Assembly (NCBI GenBank): GCA_900120415.1
Contig: FQLW01000006.1
Location: forward strand, 682,001-746,000
Source of the DNA: Urmitella timonensis
GTDB lineage: Bacteria > Actinomycetota > Actinomycetes > Actinomycetales > Actinomycetaceae
Direction: 5' to 3'
DNA: 64,000 nucleotides
Shown in pieces: positions 53,071 through 63,875 of the stretch. Position 1 is the stretch's first letter, and each line of letters opens with the position of its first letter. The translations under genes and the position numbers were made by a program. The notes under the pieces were generated by a model. The model was given only the letters and a program-made list of their open reading frames with translations. It was not told the origin of the DNA and did no database searches.

Positions 53071-53637
53071 CTAGTTTGCGCGAATCAGGGAGAGCACTTC
53101 TGCTCTACTACGTGAATCTGAACGGATAATTCCACGTAGAGCCGAGGTGGTGGTGCGTGCCCCCGGTTTTCTAATCCCCCGCATGGACATACATAGATGC
53201 TCCCCTTCGATTACCACTGCGACCCCGCGAGGATTTAGCTTTTCCATTAAGGCATCCGCCACCTGGGCGGTTAGACGCTCTTGCACCTGCAAGCGATGAG
53301 AAAAACCCTCAACTACTCGTGCCAGTTTCGACAATCCGGTTATGCGACCATCACGGGGAATATATGCCACATGTGAAACCCCAAAAAAGGGTAACAGGTG
53401 ATGTTCGCATAGGGAGTAGAAAGGGATTCCCCGCACCATCACCAATTCGTCATCATCAACCTGGAACTGTTTTTCTAAAGGCTGTGCCGGATCGGTTAGC
53501 ATCCCCGAAACAGCTTCTTTCCAGGCTCTGCCCATGCGGGCAGGGGTTTCCTGTAACCCTTCTCGGTCAGGGTCTTCCCCGATAGCGATTAGCAGGTCGC
53601 GAACCGCTTTTTCAACCCCCTCTTGGTTATAGCCCAC
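53071..53637 (-). CDS. folE: GTP cyclohydrolase I
   Basis: This 188-residue protein has zinc ligands in [13 protein letters not shown] and [11 protein letters not shown]. It also contains [21 protein letters not shown]. It makes dihydroneopterin triphosphate from GTP, the first folate step. Its start lies 3 bp from the ftsH stop. Confidence 0.96.
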   Translation of the reverse strand: MGYNQEGVEKAVRDLLIAIGEDPDREGLQETPARMGRAWKEAVSGMLTDPAQPLEKQFQVDDDELVMVRGIPFYSLCEHHLLPFFGVSHVAYIPRDGRITGLSKLARVVEGFSHRLQVQERLTAQVADALMEKLNPRGVAVVIEGEHLCMSMRGIRKPGARTTTSALRGIIRSDSRSRAEVLSLIRAN

Positions 53638-53640
53638 CAG

Positions 53641-55641
53641 TTATTTACCTTCCACTTCCAGGTCTTTAGGAATCGGAGCGGTGCTTGGGGCGCTAGGTTC
53701 AGCAATCGGATGTCCGATTACAGCTCCGGGAACAGCCCCTTCTTTGCCGTATGACCATATTTCTCGCTCGGCTTGCCTAGTTACCGGAGCAAAAATATCT
53801 GTCAGCTCTTCTTCTAGCAAAGTTTCTTTTTCGATTAGGCGGGCGGCTAAATCGTCGAGGATACTGCGGTTTCGCGTCAGAATCTCCCAGGCTTCGCGGT
53901 TGGCACTATCCAGGAAGTTACGTACTTCTTCATCAATGGTACTGGCTACGGCTTCTGAATAGTTTCGGCTAGAAATCCCGTCACGCCCCAAGAATGGTTC
54001 ACTGTCATCTTTCCCGAGTTTTACCGGCCCTACCTTATCGGACATCCCAAAATCGGTTACGAGGCGACGGGCAGTAGCGGTGGCCTTTTCAATATCGTTG
54101 GACGCACCGGTAGAGGGGTCAAGGAACACCAGTTCTTCAGCTACCCGCCCTCCCATGGCATAAACCAATTCATCTAACAGCTGGTTGCGGGTGCGCGAAT
54201 AGCGATCTTCAGTGGGCATCACCATGGTGTAGCCGAGGGCGCGCCCACGCGGGAGTATCGTAACCTTGGTAACCGGGTCGGTATAACGCAAGGCAGCGGC
54301 ACAAAGTGCGTGTCCACCCTCGTGATAAGCGGTAACCAGCTTGTCGTGATCGTTCATTACCCGAGTGCGTTTCTGTGGCCCAGCAATCACCCGATCGATA
54401 GCTTCATCAACTGCTCGCATATCAATCAAATCGGCATTAGAACGCGCAGTCAGCAGCGCAGCTTCATTAAGCACATTTTCCAGGTCAGCACCGGTAAAAC
54501 CAGGAGTGCGTTTGGCAACCTGTCCCAAATCAACATCCGTGGTCATTGGTTTGCCTTTAGAATGTACCTGCAAAATCGCTTTGCGCCCCTTAATGTCGGG
54601 CGCATCAACGTTTATCTGCCGATCAAAACGTCCTGGACGCAGCAACGCCGGGTCTAGCACATCGGGACGGTTGGTGGCGGCTATCAAAATCACGTTAGTG
54701 TTTTCATCAAACCCATCCATCTCTACCAGCAGCTGGTTTAGGGTTTGTTCGCGCTCATCATTCCCGCCACCCATACCGGTACCGCGGTGACGACCAACAG
54801 CATCAATTTCATCAACAAACACGATTGCGGGGGCGGATTCTTTGGCTTGGCTAAATAGGTCACGTACCCGCGAAGCCCCCACACCCACGAACATTTCTAC
54901 GAATTCGGAACCCGAGAGAGTAAAGAATGGTACCTTAGCTTCCCCAGCTACCGCTTTGGCCAGCAAAGTTTTACCAGTTCCCGGAGGGCCACACAGCAGC
55001 ACGCCCTTGGGGATTCTAGCCCCCAGGTTATGGAACTTAGCCGGGTTAGCCAAGAACTCCTGTATCTCTCGTAATTCCTCTACCGCTTCATCGGCTCCCG
55101 CAACATCACCAAAGGTAATCTTGGGGGCGCTGGCATCAAGTTTCTTGAACTTCGATTTACCAAACCCCATAATGCCGCCGCCCTGCATTCTGGACATTGC
55201 CCACCAAATCAAGGCAAAGAAAAGCAGCAGCGGAATCATCATCTGGGCTAGGGCTGACCACCAAGAACCGGTGGGGAAAATCGAGTTATAGCCTTTTTTA
55301 AGGTTAGAGTCTTGAATCAGTTTGTTAATCTGTTCTGCTTGTGGCTGCACAAACGTGAAAGTAACTTCTTTGGCGGCACTCGGCGGGAATATCTGCGTAT
55401 CCTGTCCCAGATTCTTTGGGGTGTATTTCTTTGAGAGCGTCAGTTTTACCTGCTGAGTACCATCATTAATCACTGCCCGCTGCACAGTTTTACCTTTTAA
55501 CAGCTCAATACCCTCGGAGGTATCGACCACAGTGGGCGCCATGGCTTGCGAGAACACCCAAAACACGGCAATCACGACAATCGTCGGAATCCCCCATTTG
55601 AGCCAATATTGCTTGTTACTATTCTTTTTCTTATTCGCCAT
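53641..55641 (-). CDS. ftsH: ATP-dependent zinc metalloprotease FtsH
   Basis: This 666-residue protein has two membrane helices (about 13-30, 125-146) around an outside domain, an AAA ATPase (Walker A GPPGTGKT, Walker [12 protein letters not shown], second region [10 protein letters not shown]) and a peptidase domain with the zinc motif HEGGH (HExxH intact, usual form HEAGH). It degrades membrane and regulatory proteins. The hpt gene lies upstream, and tilS precedes it, the usual order. Confidence 0.96.
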   Translation of the reverse strand: MANKKKNSNKQYWLKWGIPTIVVIAVFWVFSQAMAPTVVDTSEGIELLKGKTVQRAVINDGTQQVKLTLSKKYTPKNLGQDTQIFPPSAAKEVTFTFVQPQAEQINKLIQDSNLKKGYNSIFPTGSWWSALAQMMIPLLLFFALIWWAMSRMQGGGIMGFGKSKFKKLDASAPKITFGDVAGADEAVEELREIQEFLANPAKFHNLGARIPKGVLLCGPPGTGKTLLAKAVAGEAKVPFFTLSGSEFVEMFVGVGASRVRDLFSQAKESAPAIVFVDEIDAVGRHRGTGMGGGNDEREQTLNQLLVEMDGFDENTNVILIAATNRPDVLDPALLRPGRFDRQINVDAPDIKGRKAILQVHSKGKPMTTDVDLGQVAKRTPGFTGADLENVLNEAALLTARSNADLIDMRAVDEAIDRVIAGPQKRTRVMNDHDKLVTAYHEGGHALCAAALRYTDPVTKVTILPRGRALGYTMVMPTEDRYSRTRNQLLDELVYAMGGRVAEELVFLDPSTGASNDIEKATATARRLVTDFGMSDKVGPVKLGKDDSEPFLGRDGISSRNYSEAVASTIDEEVRNFLDSANREAWEILTRNRSILDDLAARLIEKETLLEEELTDIFAPVTRQAEREIWSYGKEGAVPGAVIGHPIAEPSAPSTAPIPKDLEVEGK

Positions 55642-55797
55642 TTATCGGTTTCATACCCTATTAGCCGGTGCCGCTAGGCGGCGTTGTCTCGATAGATTTA
55701 AGCCTAAACGCTTTGCGCCCTAAATGCTTACTTTGGTTCTTGTCACCCCAATTATTATGCTTTCGGCGCAGCGATTTAATTAACTGAGGAAAAACTC

Positions 55798-56349
55798 CTA
55801 CTGATAAACGTGAGGAGCAAGCGTACCCACGAAAGGTAGGTTTCTATACTTCTCTGCATAATCCAGACCGTATCCAATCACGAACTCGTCCGGAATATCG
55901 AAACCGATATATTTCACCTCAACCTCAACTTTTGCGGCCTCGGGTTTACGTAGCAGAGCCGCAACTTCTACCGAGGCTGCACCCCGCGAAGAAAGGTTGC
56001 GGGTGAGCCAATCCAAGGTTAGCCCCGAGTCAATCACGTCCTCTACGATAAGCACATCTCTGCCGGTCAAGTCGGAGTCTAAATCTTTTAGAATCTTCAC
56101 TACCCCAGATGATTTAGTAGCAGCTCCATAGGATGAAACTGCCATCCAGTCTATTTCGGCAGGAGTGTGGATAAGGCGAGCCAAATCAGCCATCACCATG
56201 GTGGCTCCCTTTAACACTCCCACCAGCAGTATTTCGCGTCCTCGATAATCTTCATCGATCTTTTTCGCCATTTGAGCGAGCTTATCTTTAATTTCTTGCT
56301 CGCTGATCAATACCTTTTCGAGCGCATTGCCCATATCGTTTGCGTCCAT
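55798..56349 (-). CDS. hpt: Hypoxanthine phosphoribosyltransferase
   Basis: This 183-residue type I PRTase has the PRPP loop VLIVEDVIDSGLTL, the flexible loop region and the C-terminal FDIPDEFVIGYGLDY typical of Hpt. It salvages hypoxanthine/guanine. It starts 9 bp after the tilS stop. Confidence 0.95.
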   Translation of the reverse strand: MDANDMGNALEKVLISEQEIKDKLAQMAKKIDEDYRGREILLVGVLKGATMVMADLARLIHTPAEIDWMAVSSYGAATKSSGVVKILKDLDSDLTGRDVLIVEDVIDSGLTLDWLTRNLSSRGAASVEVAALLRKPEAAKVEVEVKYIGFDIPDEFVIGYGLDYAEKYRNLPFVGTLAPHVYQ

Positions 56350-56358
56350 TTTCCCAGT

Positions 56359-57480
56359 TTATCCTTTTGATTTTGTTCGATTCTGCCTAAATGAAAGCTT
56401 ATAACTGCCTTTTGTTCGCGAACATACTACCTGACCAGGCAACTGAATCGGACCGGTTCCCCGGCGGGCAGTCGCTAAAAAGTCCACGGCATCTAGCTGA
56501 ACTTTCCGCAGGTCTGAGGCGCGCGCACCAGCCGTAAGCGCCGCCAAGCGCCATACTCGCTTACGGATAGCTGCCGGTTGGGAAAGAAGTTCTTTGGTTT
56601 CCACTGCCACCGTCCCCACCTCGTCCTGACTGGTTTTGTTAAACCATTTTTCAGCGAGGGCATCTAAAGCATCAAGGTCTTCTTGTAAAAGCAAAGCAGT
56701 ACGCGCGAGGGCGGGACGCGGATCAACTCTTAAAGCTTTTTCGAGGGCGGGTAGCCCAAGATGCCGTAAAGCAGCGCGACGCAATGGGTTTCCATCTGCT
56801 GCCTGTACCGGCCCATCTGGATAGTTAGACGGGTCATCAATATAGGGCAAGCCCCACTGTTTACAGGCAGCGACAGTATCGGTGCGCGGTAGGTCTAATA
56901 GGGGACGTAAATACCCGGCTCTCTTGGCGCTATGCCCGGTAGCTACGTCCTTTAGTCTTACGGTTTCAAAAGGGCGCATTCCGCAAATCGAACGCGCTCC
57001 ACTGCCACGTATCAGCCCTAATAGAACGGTTTCTGCCTGATCGTCACGGGTGTGCCCTAATAGGATAAATACTTCCGATCCTATTTTCCCGTAGCATCTA
57101 GCTTGCTTCTCCAACGCGAGATAGCGCGCTTTACGTGCCGCGCCCTCTTTACCGCTACCGCTTTCTTGGGCGGAAAGCTCTAATAGGGCGATATCTGCGT
57201 AGCCTAATTCCTTGAGGGTTTGGCATACCTGCCTTGCTTGAAGCGATGATTCTTTGCGCCAACCATGATCTACGGTTACGCCTACCAGGTGAAAGCTTCT
57301 AGAGGAGGCAAGCTGACTACAGGCAGCAGCCAGTGCCAGGGAATCTGGCCCACCTGAACAAGCAACTAGCAAGGTGGCGTGAGGATTAGTTTTTTCCAGA
57401 CGCCTAAGATACGCCAATACGGCGCGCTGTACGCGCCCGCCAGCACCTGCCGGCACGCCCGGTAGCTCCTGTGCTTTCAC
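56359..57480 (-). CDS. tilS: tRNA(Ile)-lysidine synthase
   Basis: This 373-residue N-type ATP pyrophosphatase has the PP-loop VACSGGPDSLALA and, later, GHTRDDQAETVLLGLIRGSG. It converts the CAT anticodon of a tRNA-Ile to read AUA. It overlaps the dacB stop by 4 bp. Confidence 0.94.
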   Translation of the reverse strand: MKAQELPGVPAGAGGRVQRAVLAYLRRLEKTNPHATLLVACSGGPDSLALAAACSQLASSRSFHLVGVTVDHGWRKESSLQARQVCQTLKELGYADIALLELSAQESGSGKEGAARKARYLALEKQARCYGKIGSEVFILLGHTRDDQAETVLLGLIRGSGARSICGMRPFETVRLKDVATGHSAKRAGYLRPLLDLPRTDTVAACKQWGLPYIDDPSNYPDGPVQAADGNPLRRAALRHLGLPALEKALRVDPRPALARTALLLQEDLDALDALAEKWFNKTSQDEVGTVAVETKELLSQPAAIRKRVWRLAALTAGARASDLRKVQLDAVDFLATARRGTGPIQLPGQVVCSRTKGSYKLSFRQNRTKSKG

Positions 57481-58904
57481 AGGGATGCCAGTCCGTTTAC
57501 AAAGTTGTCAATAGTGGCGCGGGCATTTTCCCCCGTTCCTTCTTTATAGGAATCAATGATTACGGCAAAGGTTAGGGTACGACCAGATTTTGTGGTCACC
57601 AGACCGGTTAAAGATCTGGCTCGCTGCAATGAGCCGGTTTTTGCCCGTACATTACCGGATGCGGCTTGCTGCGAATACCGGGTATCCAAAGTTCCATCTA
57701 GAGCCCCGATTGGCAGTGAGGACACTATGGGGCGTAACTGCAAGTCGCTGCCTGTTGCCGCTTTCTGCATGACTGCCGCTAACAGAGCCGGTTTGATCCT
57801 ATCTTCAGTTGATAGGCCAGAACAGTCTTGATTAGCGAAATCTGCGCCCTCTAGATTCAGTTTTTTCAAGACTTTCTGCGCTGCTTTTATCTCTCCGGCA
57901 AAGTTAGTACCGGAACCAATTTTGGCAGCCGATGCCCGACAAAGCACCTCTGCCAGCATATTATTGGATTCTTTTAGAGTTTCGTGAACGATTTCGTGCA
58001 GGGCAGCACTTTTTACTTCCGCTAACATTGCTGCTTCTTTAGGCGCAGTACCGCGTTGAACCGCTTCGACACTAATCCCGTTATCTTTCATTCGCTGCGC
58101 GAATTGCTGAGCCGCTGAAAGCGCAGGATCAGGCAGGTATCCGTAAGATAGCTGCGGGTTCGCCAATCCGTTATTGATGGCTATGGGAGTGGGCTTACTT
58201 TCATATCTGTCGTTTCCTTGCGCTTTCCAGTTGGGAAGCGGATTTTGGTCTCCGAAAATGCTCTCATCTAGGAACAGCTGCGTGGAACTGACTTTTTGCG
58301 CTTTGAGTTTCTTCGCGGTTTTAGCAGCTAAATCTCCCAGACCTGCATATCCAGAGATAGCGGCGGGATTGCCCGCATTGGGGGATAATAGCTGATCCCC
58401 GTTTCCTCGCAGGTACAGCTTCCCGGCTGCGAAATGGGTTGAGGTGGTGAAGCGATATTGCACCCCAAGGGTATCTAACGCGGTGGCGGCGGCAATTATT
58501 TTAGAGGAAGAGGCGGGGGTCATCAGCTGGTTTCCGTTTATCTGGGCAATAGTCTTCCCGCTTGCGGTATCAATTACGACCGCTCCCGCTCTGGCGTTAG
58601 TATCCGGGGAAGCTGATTCCTGAGATTTATTGTCTACTCCGTGTTGTGCTTGACTAACTAGCTGATCCATCAGGGGTTTTAACTGTTCTGGCGTGACTTG
58701 ATTAGCCTGTTCATTTATCCCTTTGGTAGCCTCGGCTTTCGTGGTGTTGAGGTCGATTTGGACGGTTTGCGGTAAATCTAGGGATTGTTTTTCTATTGTT
58801 AGGATTCCTGGAACCAGATTGTAAGCGTCGGCCACCGCATATCCGAGGCTTCCGATTACTAGGGCGACCAGAAGAATTAGCGGCAATAGGACGGATTTTC
58901 GCAT
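57477..58904 (-). CDS. dacB: D-alanyl-D-alanine carboxypeptidase/endopeptidase (PBP4, DacB)
   Basis: This 475-residue class C low-molecular-weight PBP has an N-terminal signal anchor (about 5-26), SSSK (Ser132-Lys135), SNN (about 335) and KTG (AKTGSLQRAR). A Thr/Gln-rich segment separates anchor and enzyme. It trims peptidoglycan stem peptides. First gene of the minus-strand run to the folate genes; diverges from ppa. Confidence 0.93.
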   Translation of the reverse strand: MRKSVLLPLILLVALVIGSLGYAVADAYNLVPGILTIEKQSLDLPQTVQIDLNTTKAEATKGINEQANQVTPEQLKPLMDQLVSQAQHGVDNKSQESASPDTNARAGAVVIDTASGKTIAQINGNQLMTPASSSKIIAAATALDTLGVQYRFTTSTHFAAGKLYLRGNGDQLLSPNAGNPAAISGYAGLGDLAAKTAKKLKAQKVSSTQLFLDESIFGDQNPLPNWKAQGNDRYESKPTPIAINNGLANPQLSYGYLPDPALSAAQQFAQRMKDNGISVEAVQRGTAPKEAAMLAEVKSAALHEIVHETLKESNNMLAEVLCRASAAKIGSGTNFAGEIKAAQKVLKKLNLEGADFANQDCSGLSTEDRIKPALLAAVMQKAATGSDLQLRPIVSSLPIGALDGTLDTRYSQQAASGNVRAKTGSLQRARSLTGLVTTKSGRTLTFAVIIDSYKEGTGENARATIDNFVNGLASL

Positions 58905-59033
58905 TCTTCCCCTAGCTGACGAATTTTCAACGTATTCTTACAATATAAAAAGTAGATGCCATGACTTCGGCGGTAAATACTTTTGCCCCGATTGTCGCAT
59001 ATTTCGCTAAAAAGGCGGAAAGGGGAAAGGGAA

Positions 59034-59582
59034 ATGGAATTTGACGTTACTATCGAGATTCCGAAGGGTAACCGCAACAAGTACGAGGTTGATCACGGAA
59101 CGGGTCGTATCCGCCTAGACCGTATGCTGTTTACTTCTACTCGTTACCCTGATGACTATGGCTTCATCGATGGGACTTTGGGCGAGGATGGCGACCCTCT
59201 TGATGCTCTGGTGATTTTAGAGGAAAGCACTTTCCCGGGTTGCGTTATTCGTTGCCGTCCGCTTGGAATGTTCCGGATGCGGGATGAAAACGGTGGCGAC
59301 GACAAGGTGCTATGTGTTCCGGCAGCAGATCAGCGGGCTTCGTGGCGTACCGAGATAGAAGACATTTCCGAGTTTCACCGCCTTGAGGTTCAGCATTTCT
59401 TCGAGGTTTATAAGGACCTAGAGCCAGGCAAATCGGTAGAGGGCGCGCATTGGGTTGGGCGCAAAGAGGCCGAGGAAGAGATTCGCCGTTCTCGTCAGCG
59501 TATGAAAGATTGGGAAGCGGAAAACGGCAAGAAGTATTTCGGACTGGTTGCCGATGTTTTCGACGGACATATAACCGAGTAG
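59034..59582 (+). CDS. ppa: Inorganic pyrophosphatase (family I)
   Basis: This 182-residue soluble pyrophosphatase has [12 protein letters not shown], the metal site [20 protein letters not shown] and [16 protein letters not shown]. Start at the ATG 59034 ([12 protein letters not shown]), behind AAAGGGAA; the open frame back to 58983 is ignored. It hydrolyses pyrophosphate from biosynthesis. Confidence 0.96.
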   Translation: MEFDVTIEIPKGNRNKYEVDHGTGRIRLDRMLFTSTRYPDDYGFIDGTLGEDGDPLDALVILEESTFPGCVIRCRPLGMFRMRDENGGDDKVLCVPAADQRASWRTEIEDISEFHRLEVQHFFEVYKDLEPGKSVEGAHWVGRKEAEEEIRRSRQRMKDWEAENGKKYFGLVADVFDGHITE

Positions 59583-59596
59583 TTTTTTCTGTTAAG

Positions 59597-59664
59597 CACG
59601 CGAGAAACACCAAATAGCCTATATTGTGAGCTATTTCATAGCTTACTGTTTCTCGCGTGTTTTT
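59597..59664 (+). terminator. Intrinsic terminator after ppa
   Basis: CACGCGAGAAACA (59597-59609) pairs perfectly with 59647-59659, followed by a T-run. The 37-nt loop contains a smaller stem AAATAGC/GCTATTT. The remaining ~180 bp to the next gene hold its promoter, with no recognised riboswitch. Confidence 0.85.
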
Positions 59665-59842
59665 CTTTGTGACACCAGCTATAACACCTCGAAACTGCCG
59701 GTTTGATTAAAAATAAGCTTCAGCTTTCATCTTTGTTACACATGTTATTAATGTGAAATATGTTGTTAGAGATACTAAAGCGCGGTATTGTGACACTTAG
59801 CTCGACTTATAACTCCCAAAAGTCGCTCTAGGAGGATAGCTT

Positions 59843-61198
59843 ATGAAGCTCCACGTATCTACGGAGCGTAAAGCCGGTAGGCGCGCGCTGGTAGTCTCGG
59901 CCAGTCTCGCCCTAGCAGCTTCCGCTTCAATATTTGCACCCGCTGCCTTTGCTTCACCTGCCGATGACAAGGTCGAAGCGGCCAAGGCGGCAGAAAATAG
60001 CGCTGCTAACTCAGTGGCAGACATTGAGGCTCAGCTGGTCAAGCTCAGCGCCTACACTCAAGATGTCCGCGATCAAGCAGAGGACGCAGAAGCCGGTTAT
60101 AACGACGCCATCTCTAACTTGGTGGTTGCCAAAGAAACCGCTGACAAGACCGCGAAGGACTCTCAGGAAGCCAAGGGCAAAGTTGAGGAAGCCCGTAAAG
60201 CTCTGGGGGGACTAGCCCGCACGGTCTACACCACGCAAGGATCACTATCCTCGCTGACTCCTTATCTACATGCCGACGGTTTGCAAACTGTGGAAATGAG
60301 GAAGGTCTCCGTCGAACTGTTCGGTTCGAAGGCGGATTCCCAGATGCAGACCTTCGACTCGATTGCCAAAGTTGCAAGCGTTTTGGAAGCGCGAGCTAAA
60401 GCGGCACAGAATGAAAAAGCTGAGGCAGCGCGGGATTTAAAAACTCAAAAGGAAGCTGCTGACAAGCTAAAGGCTGACACTGAGCAAAAGCTAGCTTCCC
60501 TGGGAGCTCAGCGTGAAGAGCTAGTGAAGAAACTAGCAGCTGCACGCGGTGTAACCGAGCAGGCAGAAAAAGAGCGCCAAGAGCAGATTGAGGCTGAACG
60601 GAAAGCCCGGGAAGAAGCCGCAAAGCAAGCTGCTCTAAAGGCTGCTGAAGAACAGGCAAAGCGCGAAGCAGCAGAAGCCGCCCGTAAAGCAGCCGAGAAG
60701 AAGGCTCGCGAGGAAGAAGCCGCTAAACGCGCAGAATCAAACCGGAAGTCTAAAGACTCTAAAGCTAATTCCAGCCAAAGAAAAAATAAGAGCAATACTG
60801 CTGGTAGTTCAGATTCCAAAGCAAACAATACCTCTGAGAAAACCTCCTCTGCTAGCCAGCATGGCTCTAGAGCTGGAGTAATTTCTTATGCTAAACAGTT
60901 CATAGGGGTTCCTTATGTTTGGGGAGGCTCGACTCCAAAGGGATTTGATTGCTCGGGACTTACCTCTTATGTCTATCGGAATGCTGCCGGAATATCTCTG
61001 CCTCGGCGGGCGATACAACAGCGTAGCGCCGGAACTATTATCCCCAAATCACAGGCTCAACCAGGGGATATGGTGAACTACCGCAGCCACGTCGGAATTT
61101 ACCTTGGAAATGGCTATATGATTCACGCTCCCAAACCTGGAGATAAAGTCAAGATTGCCCGAGTTTACGGAAATCCAGTTTACGTTAGGGTGCTGTAG
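59843..61198 (+). CDS. Secreted NlpC/P60 peptidoglycan endopeptidase with coiled coil
   Basis: This 451-residue protein has a signal peptide (about 1-36, ending APAAFAS), an Ala/Glu/Lys-rich coiled coil (about 40-300), a Ser/Asn/Lys linker and a C-terminal NlpC/P60 domain with Cys370 (FDCSGL), His416 (SHVGIYLG) and His428 (IHAP). It cleaves peptidoglycan stem peptides, likely at division, like RipA/RipC. AGGAGG lies 8 nt before the ATG. Confidence 0.93.
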   Translation: MKLHVSTERKAGRRALVVSASLALAASASIFAPAAFASPADDKVEAAKAAENSAANSVADIEAQLVKLSAYTQDVRDQAEDAEAGYNDAISNLVVAKETADKTAKDSQEAKGKVEEARKALGGLARTVYTTQGSLSSLTPYLHADGLQTVEMRKVSVELFGSKADSQMQTFDSIAKVASVLEARAKAAQNEKAEAARDLKTQKEAADKLKADTEQKLASLGAQREELVKKLAAARGVTEQAEKERQEQIEAERKAREEAAKQAALKAAEEQAKREAAEAARKAAEKKAREEEAAKRAESNRKSKDSKANSSQRKNKSNTAGSSDSKANNTSEKTSSASQHGSRAGVISYAKQFIGVPYVWGGSTPKGFDCSGLTSYVYRNAAGISLPRRAIQQRSAGTIIPKSQAQPGDMVNYRSHVGIYLGNGYMIHAPKPGDKVKIARVYGNPVYVRVL

Positions 61199-61239
61199 CC
61201 CCTTAGGCACATCCTCTAAAACTACAAATAGAAATGCCC

Positions 61240-61283
61240 GGTGGCGGCGCGGATGGTTTAATCCCCGCGCCGCCACCTTTTTA
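61240..61283 (+). terminator. Strong intrinsic terminator after the NlpC/P60 gene
   Basis: GGTGGCGGCGCGG (61240-61252) pairs with 61265-61277, then TTTTT. Confidence 0.93.
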
Positions 61284-61444
61284 CATATTCACTTTCATCA
61301 GCGCAGCAGGGCTATCCTCAGCATTCTAGCTGAGCTAGTTTCGAGCATTAACCTCAATTTTCAACCCTGAAAGTTAACAAGACGATAACAATTTCCCTAA
61401 TTAGACTTCCATCAGAAAGCAAGATGAGGTAGGTTATCTCTATA

Positions 61445-61464
61445 CATCGGAAACGTTTCCGATG
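61445..61464. promoter_or_regulatory. LacI/GalR-family operator
   Basis: A perfect 20-bp palindrome, CATCGGAAACGTTTCCGATG with a central CG, lies 52 bp before the sugar-binding protein ATG. This is the classical LacI/GalR-type half-site arrangement. The regulator is not in the window. The rest of 61283-61516 is A/T-rich promoter sequence. Confidence 0.85.
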
Positions 61465-61516
61465 GGACGCAAGTAATCACTTCCGTCTTTTACCAACGCT
61501 CCAAGGGAGGACGTTA

Positions 61517-62845
61517 ATGAAAAGGAAAACTCGTATTCTAGCAGCAGCTGTTGCTGGAGCATTTGCGCTAACCGGTCTAGCTGCATGCGGATCTGGTTCT
61601 GACAACGCTAACGAAAAAGGCTCTGTTTCTTTCCTAAACTTCAAACCAGAAGCAGAAGAAGCCTACAAGAAAATTGCTAAAGCCTACACCGATGAAACCG
61701 GAGTAGAAGTTAAAGTCGTTACCGCAGCCTCGGGCACATACGAGCAAACCTTAAAATCGGAAATTTCTAAACCCAAGCCACCCACCCTGTTCCAGGTAAA
61801 CGGTCCGGTAGGTTTAAAGACTTGGCAGAAATACACCGCCGATTTAACCGATGCAAAGTTCGCTAAAGATTTAAATGACCCCAACCTGGCTCTCAAGGGC
61901 GAGGACGGAAAGGTTTACGGCGTCCCCTTGGCGGTAGAGGGCTACGGCATCATCTACAACCAAGAAATCATGGACAAGTATTTTGCAATGCCAGGCGCCA
62001 AAGCCACCAAGATGGACGAAATCAACAACTTCGCCAAGTTGAAGGAAGTTGCTGACGATATGCAGGCTCACAAAGCCGACTTGGGAATCGATGGGGTATT
62101 CGCCTCTACCTCGCTAGCTAGCGGTGAAGATTGGCGTTGGCAAACCCACCTCTCCAACATCCCCATGTATTACGAATTGCAAGACGCTAAAGCGACCGAT
62201 ATCGCCAAAGCAGAATTCAAATACAACAAAGAGTTCAAGAACATTTTCGATCTTTACCTAACGGACTCTACCGTTGACAAGAAACTGACCCCCTCCAAGA
62301 CCGTGACTGACTCCATGGCTGAGTTTGCTCAAGGGAAAGCTGCGATGGTACAAAACGGTAACTGGGCATGGAGCCAGGTAAAAGATGTTGAGGGGAACAA
62401 AGTTAAAGAAGATAAAATCAAGATGCTCCCCATTTACACCGGTCATCAAGGTGAAGAAAAGCAAGGACTGGCAGTAGGAACCGAAAACTTCCTAGCTGTT
62501 AATGCCAAAGCTTCTAAAGCTGACCAAAAAGCTACTATTGATTTCGCTAACTGGCTATTCACCAGTGCCAACGGCAAGAAATTCGTAGTTGAAGATCTTG
62601 GGTTCATCGCTCCGTTCAAGAGCTTCAGCGCTAGCGAAACCCCCAATGATCCGCTAGCTAAGGAAGTTGCTGCTGCCTTAAGCAACAAAGATCGTAGCGT
62701 GGTACCGTGGTCGTTCACCATTTACCCCTCACAAAAGTTCAAGGATGGCTTCGGTCAGGCACTAGGACAATATGCTGCCGGAAACATGGACTGGAATGCG
62801 GTAGTAAAGAACTTCACTGACGGTTGGGCAGCTGAAAAGAAATAG
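61517..62845 (+). CDS. Sugar ABC transporter substrate-binding lipoprotein
   Basis: This 442-residue lipoprotein has a signal peptide with lipobox LAAC (about Cys24) and a family 1 extracellular solute-binding fold (GVPLAVEGYGIIYN, GKAAMVQNGNWAWS). It binds an oligosaccharide or related sugar. The LacI-type operator directly upstream and the two permease genes downstream make it part of a carbohydrate uptake operon. GGAGG lies 8 nt before the ATG. Confidence 0.92.
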   Translation: MKRKTRILAAAVAGAFALTGLAACGSGSDNANEKGSVSFLNFKPEAEEAYKKIAKAYTDETGVEVKVVTAASGTYEQTLKSEISKPKPPTLFQVNGPVGLKTWQKYTADLTDAKFAKDLNDPNLALKGEDGKVYGVPLAVEGYGIIYNQEIMDKYFAMPGAKATKMDEINNFAKLKEVADDMQAHKADLGIDGVFASTSLASGEDWRWQTHLSNIPMYYELQDAKATDIAKAEFKYNKEFKNIFDLYLTDSTVDKKLTPSKTVTDSMAEFAQGKAAMVQNGNWAWSQVKDVEGNKVKEDKIKMLPIYTGHQGEEKQGLAVGTENFLAVNAKASKADQKATIDFANWLFTSANGKKFVVEDLGFIAPFKSFSASETPNDPLAKEVAAALSNKDRSVVPWSFTIYPSQKFKDGFGQALGQYAAGNMDWNAVVKNFTDGWAAEKK

Positions 62846-62884
62846 CTAACCACCCTGCAGTAAGACAAATCGGGTGACCACCCG

Positions 62885-62915
62885 GCTGGGAGGGGAGTAA
62901 AACTCCCCTCCCAGC
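62885..62915 (+). promoter_or_regulatory. Intercistronic hairpin between binding protein and permease genes
   Basis: A perfect 14-bp stem, GCTGGGAGGGGAGT (62885-62898) with 62902-62915, has an AAA loop and no following T-run. This is typical of structures that stabilise the 5' part of an ABC operon mRNA so that the binding protein is made in excess. Confidence 0.75.
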
Positions 62916-63029
62916 AAACCTCCAAGTTATGCAGGACAAACAGCAGATTCTGATTTAATTAGTTTCAAAACTACAAGCAAAACAAGTTTCATCCTGAGAC
63001 ACTAACCATGATCAGGAAAAGGACAGACA

Positions 63030-63875
63030 ATGAAGTCAAAGTTAAAATATTACTTCCCAATTTTCGTATTACCGACACTGTTGGCATTTCTTATTGCTTT
63101 CCTAGTGCCTTTTATTATCGGTTTTTTCCTATCATTTTGTGATTTCACCACCATAACCGATGCAACTTTTGTAGGAATCCAAAACTACGTCGATATATTC
63201 GATGGTCGTGACGGATTTACCTCTGCATTCATTTTTACAGTTATGGTGGTAATCGTATCTATCGTTTCGGTTAATCTGTTTGCGTTCGCAATCGCTTGGG
63301 TATTGACCCGTAAACTAAAAGGAACAAACTTTTTCCGGACTGTATTCTTTATGCCCAACCTGATTGGTGGCATCGTATTGGGCTACACCTGGCAAATCAT
63401 TATCAATTCCATCTTGTCAGAATACGGAGCTACCCTCGTAAGTGACTGGAAATATGGATACCTAGGGTTAATCGTGCTGATTAATTGGCAGCTGATTGGC
63501 TATATGATGATTATTTATATTGCCGGACTGCAAAACGTACCCCCAGAGCTTACCGAAGCAGCAGAGATAGATGGGGCAGGTCGCTGGCAAGTGCTGCGTA
63601 ACGTCACTATTCCCATGGTGATGCCCTCTATCACCATCTGTTTATTCCTAACTTTGTCAAACACTTTCAAAATGTACGACCAAAACCTGGCGCTAACCAA
63701 TGGTGCGCCCTCCGGTAAAACCGAGATGGTCGCCCTTAACATCGTAAATTCCATGTTTGCCGAGGTAGGGGCAGAGGGCGTCGGTCAAGCTAAAGCCGTA
63801 ATTTTCGTAGTAGTCGTGGTAGTTATCGCCATGTTCCAGCTGCGGACCACCAGAGCAAGGGAGATTGAAGCATGA
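63030..63875 (+). CDS. Sugar ABC transporter permease (MalF/UgpA-like)
   Basis: This 281-residue protein has six membrane helices and the EAA loop LTEAAEIDGAGRWQVLRNVT. Partner of the binding protein upstream and of the second permease, whose ATG overlaps its stop. GGAAAAGGA upstream of the ATG. Confidence 0.93.
   Translation: MKSKLKYYFPIFVLPTLLAFLIAFLVPFIIGFFLSFCDFTTITDATFVGIQNYVDIFDGRDGFTSAFIFTVMVVIVSIVSVNLFAFAIAWVLTRKLKGTNFFRTVFFMPNLIGGIVLGYTWQIIINSILSEYGATLVSDWKYGYLGLIVLINWQLIGYMMIIYIAGLQNVPPELTEAAEIDGAGRWQVLRNVTIPMVMPSITICLFLTLSNTFKMYDQNLALTNGAPSGKTEMVALNIVNSMFAEVGAEGVGQAKAVIFVVVVVVIAMFQLRTTRAREIEA

Noticed and set aside
59665-59842. c-di-AMP riboswitch ahead of the NlpC/P60 gene
   Set aside because: Such riboswitches precede cell-wall hydrolases in actinobacteria, but the leader is too short and lacks the conserved elements I would expect.
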